From contig CP136062.1 of the NCBI GenBank assembly GCA_032622095.1, forward strand, positions 198,407,887 to 198,471,886: a stretch of 64,000 nucleotides of DNA. The letters are read 5' to 3'. Positions 11,231-23,184 of the stretch are shown here, piece by piece; position 1 is the stretch's first letter; each line of letters begins with the position of its first letter. This DNA is from Siphonodentalium dalli. Its lineage: Eukaryota > Mollusca > Scaphopoda > Gadilida > Siphonodentaliidae. Made by a program: the position numbers and the translations under genes. The notes under the pieces were generated by a model. That model ran no database searches, was not told the DNA's origin, and saw only the letters and a program-made list of their open reading frames with translations.

Positions 11231-12017
11231 AAATTGAGGTACTGTTCCTGGAACTTTTAATCAACGTGTTGATCAAATCCGAAACAGATATCCTGATTTG
11301 TCATTGTTGAGTACTCGTTACTCAACCACTGAATACAAACAGCTCAACGCAAATTATCACACAACGTGCTGAGTAGACATTTTAGTCAACAAGATTCAAG
11401 ATTCTTTATTATTGTTCTAATTACACATGTAATATACGAACAAATCAATATATAATAAATAGCACTATGGTGTAAACAAATAAAATGGTAGATATAACAT
11501 GGAAATTTAATAAAGTCATCGTGAATATTTGCCGTCGTCACATATGTATGTCGAGAGATGGTAATGTAAGGTGGTGCTGCGGTGATCCGAATAATATAGT
11601 ATGCCAATGGATGTTTAGTGTGAGGTAATGCATTGGCACGGGATTTTCGCAAAATTCAGGAAGCTCCAGTCATGCATAGGGTTAATCGGGTAAACCTATA
11701 TATTATTGGTATTTATCGGGTGGATATCTTTTGGCTATTGTATTAATGACGTGAACCTTTTAAATGCACTCCATGTCCAGGTGTAATCTTTTAATGTGCT
11801 CTGTCCCTCCTAATCTTCTCCCTTGTCTTCCAAATGATTACATAACCATATTTGGGCCCCGCGGGGATAGTCGGTAAGGTGTTGTAATTTATAAGCATCG
11901 GTAAGGTGTTGTAATTTATAAGCATTCCACCAAAACTGCGGTTCAGCTGGCAACATTTGGCGGGATATTATAAGAGTTTGGTATTAAACGGATTAGATGA
12001 ATGTCACTACGGGAATC

Positions 12018-12039
12018 ACTCTCTCTCTCTCTCTCTCTC
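12018..12039. repeat. (CT)n microsatellite
   Basis: About 11 CT units. Confidence 0.9.
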
Positions 12040-12748
12040 GGATATTCCACCAGTGCATACCTCACAGTGGTGCAAGATTGGTGGAGAAAATGGTGGAAAA
12101 ACTGTGTAGAAGATCCAATATGCCGCACATTTCCGCAACTTTACTGGCTATACATTGGCGGTTAGGGGGGATGCATAATAATTGACGTTTTTTTTTTCAC
12201 TGTTACTTTTAGAAACAGATTCGAATCCAACATTCGTGAAATTGCTAGCATTTGAGGTGGAATTAAATTGTTATTTTACCGTATTATTCGGTCAGGATGT
12301 TGTTAATGGCCATGAAACGTCAACGGAGTGTATATTTGATGGTTCTAGATACACAGGATTAAGTTACTTCGCATGATCACCTTCATAATCGGTTGAATTT
12401 ACCTCAATACAAACAACCATTTTTGGCTGCAGATGAATGTTTATGACGGTGTAGAATGTTGCCTGGTTACGGCGAATAGCAATAAGTAATGATGGGGTAG
12501 ATGAAATACACGATGATGGTGTAGATTATAGCTAGACTTGGTGGTGTTGAGGAAAATCGTGATATACTAATACAAATGGCCATAATCGAAAGCTGTCATT
12601 TGGTTAGAAATTTCGAACTGTTGGAATATTTGAGATATCAATTGGAAAGTTTAAATCCAACGGGTGGGGTGGACATGGCATTTCGCGAACATGGACGTTT
12701 GGCCCGGTTCAATTGAGGGGCGGGTGCAGTTTGAAATTGCACGATGTA

Positions 12749-12782
12749 CCCCCCCCCCCCCCACAGACCCCCCCCCCCCCCA
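12749..12782. repeat. Two long C runs
   Basis: Two runs of about 14 C separated by ACAGA. They account for the proline-rich and glycine-rich open frames on either strand around 12638-12926. Confidence 0.9.
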
Positions 12783-13261
12783 CAGAGACCAACTAGCCAC
12801 CCGAGCCTCATCGAATGTGGAGAGATGGGGTAAAATGAGATCAATTAATGTATTGATTCTTTCCTCTTTCCAAATTTCCGTCGGCTGTTTACAAAGCAGA
12901 TATGTCATATAGGAAAGGTAACACAAACGCTCTTTATCAAAATATGTTTTAGAAAAAGTGACAATTTTCTATAGAGAATATTATTGGTATTGAGTTTATG
13001 CCCACGCCCATATTTCGTGATTTTCAAGGCTGTCCAAATGTTGTCATGTTTTTTTTTTTGCAGGGGTAGGATGACCATTGTACAGCATACTGTATATATG
13101 ATATACACATCCCTAACGGTGACTCCCCTTAATGCGAGTGTGCTAATGAAAACGTAGTTATATATATATATATCCATGGTATGACAACCGCATAAAACAT
13201 CTGCATAAAAATAATAAAAAAGTTACTAGTGAGGCAAAGAATGACATCCTTATCCTACAAT

Positions 13262-13930
13262 CATATGCAGTATATATTTCCACAAGTTTCTATATTATAT
13301 ACGGGATCTTCATTCAATGCAATACTGAATAATCGCCTATTATGAGGGGCGAAACAACTGAAAATGAATGATTTTTTGTCTATTTTCCACGTAAATTTAA
13401 TATTTTTTTACATCTATCACCGCAATCATGGCATTGCATTACTTTGTGTTTGTAAGTGTGTAACCTGCTATATCGTAGCACAAACATATCCCGAATACCT
13501 GTTCTTTTGTGTTCATTTGTGCCGAATTTCCCTAAAACAGTGACTTTTTGCTGAATTTTGGGGTGAGGGTTGAAATAATTTTACATAACACATCACGTGT
13601 TAAATATGATGACATATTCCGCATACTGTCGTATGCGGTATATATATACGCACTTTTCTAGACTATATACGATATCCCCGGTCAGAACAATATTGATCTA
13701 TCGCCCATTAAGTGAGGCAAAAAAAAAAATGAAAAATTGCGCTGTTTTGTCTATTTTTACAATAAATCTAAAAAAAATCTTCGTTATATCAGAGAAATCG
13801 TACCACTATCATAGTAAATATCTAGAGATATGTAGACTACAATATTTTAGCGCAAAATGTTCGCGTTTCTATACTTTTATTTCTCATTTTGCCGAATTTT
13901 ACAAAAACAGGGATTTTTGCTGAATTTTGG
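13262..13930 (+). repeat. Diverged tandem duplication, unit about 340 bp
   Basis: 13262-13560 and 13615-13930 align in order: CATGCAGTATATAT / GCATACTG...TATATAT, TCGCCTATTATGAGG / TCGCCCATTAAGTGAGG, then GTCTATTTT, and finally TTTGCTGAATTTTGG in both. The divergence suggests an old duplication of non-coding DNA. Confidence 0.65.
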
Positions 13931-14129
13931 CACTTAATCAGCTAAAAATCATCTTTTGCATCATTTGTATATTTCACACCGGGTCCTATCCGATGCGGAA
14001 TGTCATAACCTTCAAAATGATGTATCACAAGCCCGTGTGTGGTGCCGATGGACTAAACGTTCTGAAATCGGTTCCGTCCGCTCCACTAAAAATGGTGGTT
14101 CTTTGTCTAGCTTTGGTGGAGATATAGAT

Positions 14130-15775
14130 GCTTTTTAAATTGAAGGCGTGAGTCTAGAGTGAATCCCAGAAAAGTGGCTTCGTTAGATTGCGTGATGGGT
14201 GTGTCAAAAAGAGAGAGTTTGGGTTTGGAGTAATTACGTTTATTCCCAAACACCATTAATTGCGTTTTTTTCAGTGGATTTAATTTGATTCTCCATTTGG
14301 AACACCATTTTTCTAGTCTATGAAGCTGATTCTGAAGTCTCTGTTCTAGATATTTTACTGATCGACGTCCACAGTCCAAGGTCGTCAGCAAATCGAGAGA
14401 TTTGAACACTTGATGTAGGGTCAATGGGTATGTCATTAACGTATATTAAAAATAGCAGAGGACTGAGTACTGATCCTTGGGGTCCCAGCCTTTAAAGGGA
14501 CGCTTTCTGAAAGTTCATCATTTATTTTCACTTTTATAGTTCTATGTGTGAGAAATGATGATAGGAGTCTAACCATTTGGGGGGGGGGGGGGTCTGTTGT
14601 CATTCTTAATTTATACATAAGGCCAGTGTGCCATACTGAATAGAACACTTTTTCTACATCTAGGAATAGTGCCCCGGTTTCCCATTCTCTATTCATTGCC
14701 GTTTTGATATCCTCTGTGAGTCTATATACATGTCCAATAACCTCTTTACCTTCCCGGTAAGCCCTTTGGAATTTATCTAAATAGTTGGTACCCTCGAGAT
14801 GGGATTTGATTCTGCTGCTGATTACCCGTTCGAAAAGTTTACCCGTACATTGTAATAGGCTGATTGGTCTATAGTTTGTGGGTATTGTATGGTCTTTCCC
14901 ATGCTTGGGTATCATGGTTCCTATTGCATTTTTCCATATTTTGGGATAGTTGCCTAGTCTCATGCATTTAGTATACAGGTTTGTGAGTCTGTTAAATAGG
15001 ATGTCAGGGGCTTGCCTAAGTATTCCGTAGGTGATTTCGTCATCCCCGGGGGCTTTGTTGTGCTTGCCTCTTTTAAGATTTTGTCTCACTTCCTGGTTAG
15101 TGATTTCGGCTACCAGGGGATCCTTATCTCCTGGTTCCTCTCTCTCTTCCAGTAATGGTAAAAAAAAATTCAATATTGTCGTCGATGAAGTCGTTGACTT
15201 TATGTTTGAAACCCCTATTAAATATATCCCCTTCGTGCGTTTTGTGGATTTCCCGGAGGCTTTCAGCGAAGATTTGGGCTTTCTCTAGATTATTTTCGGA
15301 CTTTTTCCCGTTTTTGCCTTGGATCTGTTTTGAATTTCCCGTTTCTGTTTTGCCTTGGCCTGTTATAGGGTTTTGAAAGTTTGCCAATTTCTCGTTCGTT
15401 AAGACTGGAGGTGATTTTTTCCCACGATTTAGCTTTTTCCTCTTTGATTTTTTGTTTTACTTGTCTGTTAAGGTTATTATAAAGTGTTTTATATTCTGCA
15501 TTTCTGGGTTTTTAACCGAAAGCCTCCGGGTTTTCATTTTAAGTCTTATAAGTACTAAAGTTTCGCTAGAGACCCTCCAGGTATGGGGTTTGACCTCTGT
15601 TTTGGGGCAAGCTTTTTCTAGGGCGTTTGTTAGGCATTGACATATATTTAGTGCAGCAGATTCTAGTTCTTTTGGTCTGGTAAGAGGGGAATTTGAAAGG
15701 TTGCTTTATATTTCTTGTTGAAAGAGGTTCCAATTCCAGGCTTAAGACAAGGGAACTATATAAACCCCCTCTCCC
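14130..15775 (-). mobile_element. Non-LTR retrotransposon (LINE 2 of 3), truncated and decayed
   Basis: On the minus strand, the endonuclease-RT linker (about 15775-15180, including a segment like FAESLREIHKTH) is followed by an RT core. The layout and motifs are Jockey-like. The left limit near 14130, where similarity fades, is approximate; the endonuclease is missing. The three main open frames are parts of one ORF2 broken by single-base shifts. Confidence 0.85.
14140..15390 (-). pseudogene. LINE 2 reverse transcriptase, frameshifted
   Basis: Visible landmarks: KAPGDDEITYGIL, TNYRPISLLQCTGKLFERVI and LFLDVEKVFYSVWH (motif A; the leading Asp is kept but the usual AFD is VFY). Near 14487 a one-base shift drops the frame. 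In the alternative frame the sequence continues with GSVLSPLLF and the catalytic FADD box (about 14385-14396), then LEKWCSKWRIKLNPLKK. A G run at 14579-14592 encodes an odd Pro stretch. Non-functional. Confidence 0.88.
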
Positions 15776-17469
15776 CACGGTGTTCTTGAGAGCTGTCTAT
15801 TTGATGGTTCGAAAGCAAAGCCCACTTTACTGATTACCGCGTTCGGTGCAAGCATGCGTGCACGCGTACAATATATATACATGTGCATGTATACCCACAT
15901 ACAGAGCATCTGGTAATTAATACAAGAATGAGCCTTTGAGGGTAGGCAGCCTCATTGGCGAGTCAGAGTTGATAATAGCCGCTGATTGTGTTATTTTGCC
16001 GGTGAAAAAAGCAAGCAAGCTTCCTATATAAGTGATACCGAAATGAAGTCAAGCAACGCGGCCTTCGGGTGCATCTGACCAGAAGTTGTTGGACGGGTTT
16101 CTTGAATGTCCATGTCGATCATAAAGTGATTAAATGGAGCGCATCGCCGAATGGGACAAATTGACCCGCGCGCAATACGAAACCACGGAGTCATGCGAGC
16201 AACATATATTGAAGATATTCGAAATATGCCTCGAGAGATATTATGCAGATATCTCCATTGATTCACTCTTAAAGACACCGCAATTTTAATGCAACATCTT
16301 TGGTATATACCGACATGACATGCGCTGCATATACATGTATCCCATAAAACAGTTTTATAATAAGTTCAGGATCTCAGATCTTGCCGAGATTATATTACTT
16401 TTCATGTGCGTTCTATGTGTATTAAATAGCGCATTTGCCCTCATTCCCATCAAATACTGCATATGAGAACATATTTGATTTTTATTTTTTTCAATAATTT
16501 AGGCAATAAAAAAATGCATTTACCTTTAGTTATAACCCTATACATATTGTGTGTCACACGTGCATGGTTGATAAATACACGAAATACCCATCTGCAGGTT
16601 TTATATAATCAATCAAATTTGCCAAAGCTGGTCAAAATAATGTTAATATTCCAGCTGAATTCAAACTTTCGTCCAGAAGTTAGAAAACAGTTTACACTCT
16701 TCAGTTGTATCATGTCATAGGAAAAAACCCAAAAAGGAGCGCTCTTCATTAAATGTTCATGCTGAAAAAAATTGTCAGGATTCAAGCCGCCACGGGATCC
16801 ACCCGCTATATAACGAGTTGTTGGAAGTCGTTATAACGACTTGCACGTTTTATAACGACTTGTGTGTATGTGTATTTGGGTGCGGTGGTGTTTGGAATGC
16901 CCTAATGTGCTTCTGTAGATAGGATGTGGGTGTTAGGAAATACGACAAAACAACAATACTATTGGCTACGTGCCGTGAACATTCATTTCCACAATTAGAC
17001 CTATTCATATTCGACCGTGCTGTCATTCATAAAATCATACAGCCCGTGCATGTCATATATGCCAAGGACGTGCCATTATTAAGCATTATATAAGCTTATT
17101 GTGAAATGCTATTGTCGTCTGCATTATTCCCTATGTGCCAAACGTTTATCTGAGAATTAAAATAAGGTTATAAACTAAAGAGGATAAGATGCATATCAAT
17201 CAATTTATCCCAAGTAGATTATTGAAATATAAACTGATCCTGGATTTAGAAAGGAATCAATCTTGAAATCGAATCTCCAATTACTGTTCAATAGTTTGTT
17301 GTGATAAAGAATTTAGATCCGCGGTCTGATTTGATACCAAACCTGACATTTCCTGGGGAAAACATTCAGCTTATCGTGCAAAAGAAAAAAGAAAACTACT
17401 TGAAATGTAAAACATTCTACGAAAGCATGGAGCCGCCACATAAAAATAGTTTCTATGGCGTATATTCCC
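15776..17469. other. Unassigned sequence
   Basis: No supported gene. Three copies of TATAACGA(C/G)TTG lie within 16808-16862, forming a small direct/inverted cluster. Confidence 0.5.
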
Positions 17470-17582
17470 GTAGTACGGTGTATATTCGCCGCAATACGAC
17501 GTAATTACGCCATTCATATGGCGTAATTATGTCATAGTATACGGCGTATATTCACAGTAATACGGCGAATATACGTCGTAGA
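17470..17582. repeat. Cluster of small inverted GGCGTA / TACGCC words
   Basis: Words such as GGCGTATATTC, GTAATTACGCC and GGCGAATATACG alternate in both orientations over about 110 bp, giving several possible cruciforms. Origin unknown. Confidence 0.5.
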
Positions 17583-17695
17583 AAATATGTGTGGGTAACG
17601 GCTCCTTGCTTCCGTATCATTCGTATATGACACAGTCGCAAACAAAAGAATCCACAGAAAATTAAAATGTCGTCGAAAGCGATCACGGAAGCTCA

Positions 17696-18230
17696 TTGTT
17701 GATAACGCTCTTTATTAACTACCGCTTTTGGCCAACAAAAGCATGGACGCTCTTTATAAGAGGCGATCGTTGGACCATTTGCACGCCTGATGTATTAAAC
17801 AGACATGGCTCATTCGAACCTCCAATTTGTTTTCTACGAAATTACGGATACGATAGGTCGATAAATAAACGAACTATTGATATACCTGGTTCATATGTTC
17901 TGAAAAAAGACAGCCATTTTTCAGCCGTTTTCAACTTTTCGCTAGAAGTCAGACAGACGCTCTTTATTGCTGCCTTATCAGGAATAGATGACCAGGGAAC
18001 GATCTTTTCTGTTCCATGTCGCGCAAATGGTTGGTTTGGGGTTGGGACCCAAACATCGTATCACAGTTGTGTGTAACGATTTCGTTACGTCAATGCATCT
18101 TTTTGGGTTACATTATGGTCGGAGAAAGGTAGTTCGTATTTTTATCGACCTATTTCGATACTGAGAAAATTCAAAAGCGAATAATATTGTGTGTATTTTG
18201 GAGCGCTAACCGCCATGTGACTTTAAAATT
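17696..18230 (+). repeat. Dispersed repeat R1, inverted copy at 47465-47912
   Basis: From about 17800 to 18230 this matches the reverse complement of 47465-47912 with roughly 80% identity by eye. A 126-codon frame is open here and a homologous 83-codon frame is open in the other copy, sharing peptides such as SINKRTID and EVRQTLFIA. No known domain is recognised, so coding status is unclear. Three copies of the word ACGCTCTTTAT(T/A) lie at 17705, 17746 and 17957. Confidence 0.75.
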
Positions 18231-19360
18231 TCCTGATTGAAAGTCGATATCTGGCCACAATTTCCATTCGGTCAAAAGGCCACATCTTTATGGACGATAT
18301 GCCACATGAATGTAGTAAAGAAAAGCCATTGTTTCTGTTATTTTTGTAACCGAGCCATCTTTTCTATTTCGTCGGAAGAGGCTTATTATATGCTGGTTTA
18401 CAAATTATAAGAATCACAATGAAGATGGTAATGGATAAGACTCGAGGGTATATCCTACGAATACAAGAAACCACGTACCCCTCCATTATCCATATGTTTT
18501 ATAGAGTTAGCTAGGTCAGGGCTAGGTTTAGGGTTATGATTAGGGCTAGGCTATAGGGTTAGGGTTGCAGTTAGAGATAGTGTATTCTTACACGAAGGAC
18601 ATACTGGAGAGACTTTGTTGAGGATATCAAGCTTATTTCAACATATACCCCTTAAGATTGAAGATCAAATTTTCGATTTCTTGGAAACTTTGTTGCACCC
18701 CTTGATTTGGCATCAACTGAAACTATCCAACTGACAGAAATTCAAACGAAAAAGCCTCTATGCTTGTTTTGAATGTACCCACTGATTTACCAAACATATC
18801 AATCTAAAACAAATTAATGAAACAATTGATTTGAAGAATGAAACTATCAACGAATTTGGTCCTAAAACGTAGTTACTTCCATACAAAAAAAATCACAAAA
18901 TCTACACACTTACAAATAAAAGTAGTTTTGCGTCGAAATACCGTTGCCTTAATCTTATTTAGCCGACGTTACGCCCAAATCCAGTGGCGGGAATTTTCGT
19001 CAATTTAACTGTTAAGAAGTTCGCGAGGTAATATGATTTCGTATTCTTTTGCAATTATGTGAACATTGTGATAAAGTATATTTTACACATTAATTTACTA
19101 CTTTCAGATGACAACTCTTGTAGAGTTCAAAACAAATAAACAGCTCAAAAAAGTCCCCCTCGGATAATACCATGTAGCTCCTATGTTATTCGCCTGGTTG
19201 CGTTGACATTTTGAACGAATTAAGAACATGGTAATTGCAGTACAGTTTTGGGAGTCATCCTTCTGAATGTCGCTTGGTTGGAAAATTTGCCATGTTCAAA
19301 AATCACACTTTCAACTTTGACACTCAACACAATTTTGTGTTGATCAGATTACAGTAGCTT
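18231..19360. other. Unassigned sequence
   Basis: No gene supported. It includes the TAGGGTT-rich patch at 18497-18565. Confidence 0.5.
18497..18565 (+). repeat. Degenerate (TTAGGG)-like patch
   Basis: Words such as GTTTAGGGTTATG, ATTAGGGCTAGG and ATAGGGTTAGGGTTGC are crowded together. It looks like a worn interstitial telomere-type repeat, but it is short and imperfect. Confidence 0.45.
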
Positions 19361-19363
19361 TGG

Positions 19364-19690
19364 GGGTAACAAATATTTGATTCGAGTCGAGGAACCCAAC
19401 CATCAAAGCTCATAGTTATTAGATATCGATTTTTTAAATCTGTTATTTTTCACCACCTGGAATATTTGGCGGAATTGACGAGCCGACCTCTCGATACTCT
19501 CGATATACACCAACTTTCGTTTAACAAAATATTGATATATAACACGTTTTTGGGGATTTTTTTTTACTATAGTTGACAGTGGTTTGCATTAATTTTTGGT
19601 AATTAATTGATTCTGATAACTGCACGAAGCGTCTTTTTATGAAATGTTGTTGTTGCTGTTGTTGTTGTTGTTATTGTTGTCGGAACCTGA
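19364..19690 (+). mobile_element. TTAA-type element, family 'GATTCGAGTCGAGG', copy 2 (partial)
   Basis: Starts TTTGGGGGTAACAAATATTTG and runs through the GTCGAGGAACCCAACC arm and the ATTGATTCTGATAACTG segment shared with the 50796-51233 copy. It ends in an expanded (GTT)n tract at 19643-19680. The outer AGGTACTCAATCC ends are missing. Confidence 0.75.
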
Positions 19691-19929
19691 TATATGTGTT
19701 TATTACCTCCATTACTGAAGAGCATACATAGTGTTACACAGTATTCATAAGTATCTAGATCCGATAACACATTATATACAATAAATTAGGATATATACAT
19801 TGCGAAAACAGAAAATAGAGAGAGCTGGATAGTGCTGGAGTGACACTGAGTGCAGAGAGAGGGAGTGGTATTGAGAAAGAGAGAAAGAGAAGATAGTTAT
19901 AAAGATACAAATAGTATGATGTCTATCTC

Positions 19930-21610
19930 ACACGCAAGTGGCTTCGTGGAAGAGAGATAAATGTATTTGTCTTATTTCATTCTCACACGCTAGTGGTTAC
20001 TGTCACAAAACAAATAATCTTTCATCGGAGAACGCGAACTCCGTCATTTTATACAATTTGTTTGATGAACCGACATGCCCGGATGAGAAACTGTGCCGCG
20101 AATATCAAAATTTTGTCCCAACAGAGTTCTACGACCGGTGGTGGGTCAAATGCAGTGCCCCCTAGAAAGAATTCGTGAAGACGATTTGGTTCCAGGGAAT
20201 CCATGAACACGAAGACATCGATTCCGTAATGGTCCAAGATACCACACCAGAAGATGTAACGTAGTTGAACCATTGCCGGGGAGGTACACGAATTTGTGAT
20301 GTGCTCCATCTCGTCGTTATAGATTGCTCTACAAGCTAGTTGTTGTTTTTGAACGTTGTTTTGTTACAAAGAATAGCGAGGTTCCTCAATTCTGCTGACT
20401 GGCGTGGGTTCTCAACAAGGAGTCTCCAGATGCTCCAGGAAGAGAGGGGATCGCTATGGACCGAGACTAGACGGCGTAACTGTGTGTCCTCGGAGACTGA
20501 TGTTATCCATTCATCAGAGTAATGGTCACGCACAGCTGTTTTGACGATACTTTTCCAACAGGGTTTAGTCGGAAAACATCCTTCCTTGAGAAAATTGCTC
20601 AAGTACGACTCGAGATTGTACAATTGAATGATGTCAGTGATGTCAGCAGCAAACCCTGTTGCTGGGATATTGAACAGTTGTAGTTGATATATTTTGTACA
20701 GGAATATTCTGAGAGGGGTGTCGTGTGTCGTGGGTAAATGAATGAGGTCTCCCAGAAATAAAAGTTTCCGAACATGTAGCTGGTGTTTTACAGGTAGAAG
20801 TCCAAGAAGTCCGTTGGATAGGTTTGTGCTTGCTCTGCGAGGAAGATTTTGCATGTGTTTCGAGCAGGTTCGGAAAGATTTTTCGATAGTATACATTGCT
20901 TCTTTGCTCGGTGTGTTGAGAAGTTCTGCAACATATAAAGCTTTTGGTAGAACGATGATTTGACATCGTGAGTGGGCTGCATAGCTTGAGACTTTTCCTA
21001 CCAGCTATTGAGAAGTATGTTTTGCGCATGGTATTTGCTATATCTTCTGCTCGACATGTACTATGTGTGAATTTGTGCTGGATGATGCCAAGGTGGCGAC
21101 ATTCGGTAGTCTCCATAAGATCTCTCGATCCGAGGGACCATGTCCTGTGTTTGTTGGATTCATGTTGATAGCGTGTCTCGTTGAATACGACCACAACGCT
21201 TTTTGTTTGAGAGAACGTAAAACGCCATCTTTTGCTGTATGAATCACAAATGTCGATTAGCCTTTCGAGACCGGCCTTGTGAATTGACATTAAACATATA
21301 TCGTCAGCAGTAGTGGGAGAAGTGCAGTTTATATGACCCATCTGGAGACCTTGGTCGGACTGCTCAAGAGTGTGCAGGAGTTCGTCAATGAACACTAGAT
21401 AAAAGAAAGGTGACGTAACTGATCCTTGTCTGGAGCCTTGTAAAATGTCAAATGGTTCTGATAAGCAGCCATTATAACATACACGGCTGGTACAGTTGTT
21501 GTGCATGTTGGCGATGATTCTTAGAATTTTTCCTTTGTAGCCGGCTCTGCTAAGTTTGAACAGCAGACCGTCATGCCACACACGATCGAAGGCTAATATT
21601 ATAACCATAT
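19930..21610 (-). mobile_element. Non-LTR retrotransposon (LINE 3 of 3), 5'-truncated
   Basis: On the minus strand the element begins abruptly within RT motif A (about 21610) and runs through the rest of RT and a long C-terminal region to about 20050. The motif set (AFDRVWHDGLL, LQGSRQGSVTSPFFYLVF, TADDICLMS, KSVVVVFNE) resembles LINEs I associate with bivalve genomes. The truncation point lies in ATATTATAACCATAT repeats at 21597-21632. The 3' limit is approximate. Confidence 0.85.
20049..21608 (-). pseudogene. LINE 3 reverse transcriptase and C-terminal region, frameshifted
   Basis: The RT starts mid-domain. Its catalytic box reads TADD (21300-21311) in place of the usual Y/F/V-ADD. The frame then breaks around 20900-21000 and continues as a 186-codon stretch (20336-20896) and a further stretch (20049-20309), the region that follows RT in such LINEs. 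Open frames on the plus strand in this interval are antisense shadows. Non-functional because the endonuclease and RT N-terminus are absent. Confidence 0.85.
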
Positions 21611-21632
21611 ATTATAACCATATACATTGGGA

Positions 21633-22285
21633 TGGTCTATTCAGCTGGATGTGTGTTCAGGGAATACAAGCAAACGGCAGCATATACTACACATGGGGAT
21701 GATTCATTGGTGGGAAATGTTCAAATAATAAGATAATAATCGGCCATTTTTGTTTAACTTATTATCTGAGCATTTCATTAGAAGGAACTACTTATCAATG
21801 AGTACAGAAAGAGTTAATCGTTGGATAATATGTGAAAACGTCAATAAAATAAGCTATAAAAATGTATAAAATGCACAGGTGCACAAATATGGCAAAGTGA
21901 ATACGATGCCTTGGGACACCTACACTCTTGTGGTTACACAAGCGTACATATCTTTTAAAAATTTATTATCTGTGAAAATTTAAAGATCCACGCGATTTTA
22001 CGCCATAAACTACCATTGGTACACTTTTCTTACCATACTAGATAGTGCAATGAGGTTGAATAAGCACATTAATAGGAGGTTCGGTTATCGATGTTTTTTT
22101 GGTTTTTTTTCAGGCTAGCAAAAATTCCAGTGTTAGCCTCATGATTTCGATTCCACAAAGCCGGAGAAAATAAAGAGCGTTTTAAATTATGATCCTTTGT
22201 ATACGGACGCGTATTCAACGTAAACTGATTAATTTGTCAATAGAATTTCACGAGGAAATTGGGTCTCAAATCGGACAGTTGATCT
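21633..22285. other. Unassigned sequence with one hairpin repeat
   Basis: Holds the hairpin repeat at 21716-21782 and one AATAAAGAGCGT word at 22169. No gene. Confidence 0.5.
21716..21782. repeat. Small hairpin repeat 'AAATGTTCAG...CTGAACATTT', copy 1 (diverged)
   Basis: About 65 bp. An AAATGTTCA(A/G)ATAATAAG arm and its complement CTTATTATCTGAGCATTT flank a short centre. Better copies occur at 41880, 45098 and 51706. Confidence 0.65.
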
Positions 22286-22289
22286 TTAA

Positions 22290-22672
22290 CCCTTTACCCA
22301 ACAAAACCGGCCAAATAAAGCTTCAACAGCCTAAAATATCTTCGGTCTGTCTCAATAGAACCATACAAATATGGATATCATTGGAACCGGCTCCTTGACC
22401 ACATTGTGATAGTTACAGTTATGCCCTGTGCCAATGCATTCTCTTATATATGCGAGTCGACCATATGTCGCCTCGCATATATAAGAGAATGCATTGGCCT
22501 AAACAAAATCTTTTTTTAACACTTTTTACCATTTTTTCTTACATTCTTTAACAATTGTATAATTTTTAATGTGTTAAGCCAATGCATTCTCTTATATATG
22601 CGAGGCGACCTATGGTCGACTCGCATATATAAGAGAATGCATTGGCACAGGGCCGTTCTGTTGGGTAAAGGG
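22290..22672. mobile_element. piggyBac-like MITE, family A copy 1
   Basis: Ends are CCCTTTACCCAACA and its complement TGTTGGGTAAAGGG, flanked by TTAA on both sides (22286-22289, 22673-22676). A TTAA target plus CCC-starting termini is the piggyBac signature. The interior carries two copies of the 68-bp palindromic module (22431-22499 and 22579-22647) separated by a T/A-rich spacer. No transposase. Confidence 0.88.
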
Positions 22673-22676
22673 TTAA

Positions 22677-22935
22677 AATAAAACTATATAACGGTTATGT
22701 TACGGTATGAATTAAATCCCTTCCATGACTGGACCTTCCTGAAAGTTTGCGAAAACCCTGTGTCAATACTTTCTCTTATATATGCGGGTCTCCTATATAG
22801 AAAGCCTCGCATGTATATAAGAGAAACATTGGCCTAACTCTTTACCTTTATATTTTAATCCAGTGCATTCTCTTATATGGGAGGCTCCCTGTGGGAGAAA
22901 GATATATTAAATTTATTCACGAAATAACTATCTAT
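22677..22935. mobile_element. Diverged palindromic-module element (family C remnant)
   Basis: CCTTCCATGACTGGACCTTC is followed by CCCTGTGTCAATAC and a mutated module (CTCTTATATATGCGGGTCTC ... mirrored), then a half module at 22860-22905. The outer sequence matches, in complement, the one after 62787 (AGGAAGCTCCAGTCAT), pointing to a third family sharing the module. Confidence 0.6.
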
Positions 22936-23069
22936 ATGATTTAGGTCTATATAATGTAAAAAAAAATTACAAGGATGAAAAGTAAAAACATTTTTTAACT
23001 TTCTCTTTGGAAGACGATAACTGACCATCAAAACCTCCCACTAATGATGGGCTCATGTGTACTACTTAA

Positions 23070-23184
23070 AGATGCATAATCAGAATTAATGCTTCCCAAA
23101 TTACTATTTCTTTGGCTTCGGGGGTAAAACATATTTGATTCGAGTCGAGGAACCCACCCATCAAAGCTCAGAGTGATCATTACT
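23070..23184 (+). mobile_element. TTAA-type element, family 'GATTCGAGTCGAGG', copy 3 (left part)
   Basis: TTAA at 23066-23069 is followed by AGATGCATAATC (compare AGGTACTCAATC in the full copy), the CTTCGGGGGTAAA block and the GTCGAGGAACCCACCC arm. It stops where the element at 23185 begins, suggesting interruption. Confidence 0.7.

Larger units (their letters stand above)
11231..13261. other. Unassigned region with low-complexity patches
   Basis: Includes a 27-bp direct duplication (CGGTAAGGTGTTGTAATTTA...) at about 11870-11928, a (CT)n run at 12018-12039, and C runs at about 12750-12782 that generate spurious Gly/Pro-rich frames. No gene is supported. Confidence 0.6.

Noticed and set aside
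12638-12926. Gly- and Pro-rich small proteins
   Set aside because: Generated by C runs at 12749-12782; opposite-strand frames are equally open.
18497-18565. True telomere or chromosome end
   Set aside because: Too short and degenerate, and embedded in ordinary sequence on both sides.
19938-21168. Plus-strand frames of 60-75 codons
   Set aside because: Antisense to the LINE 3 reverse transcriptase.
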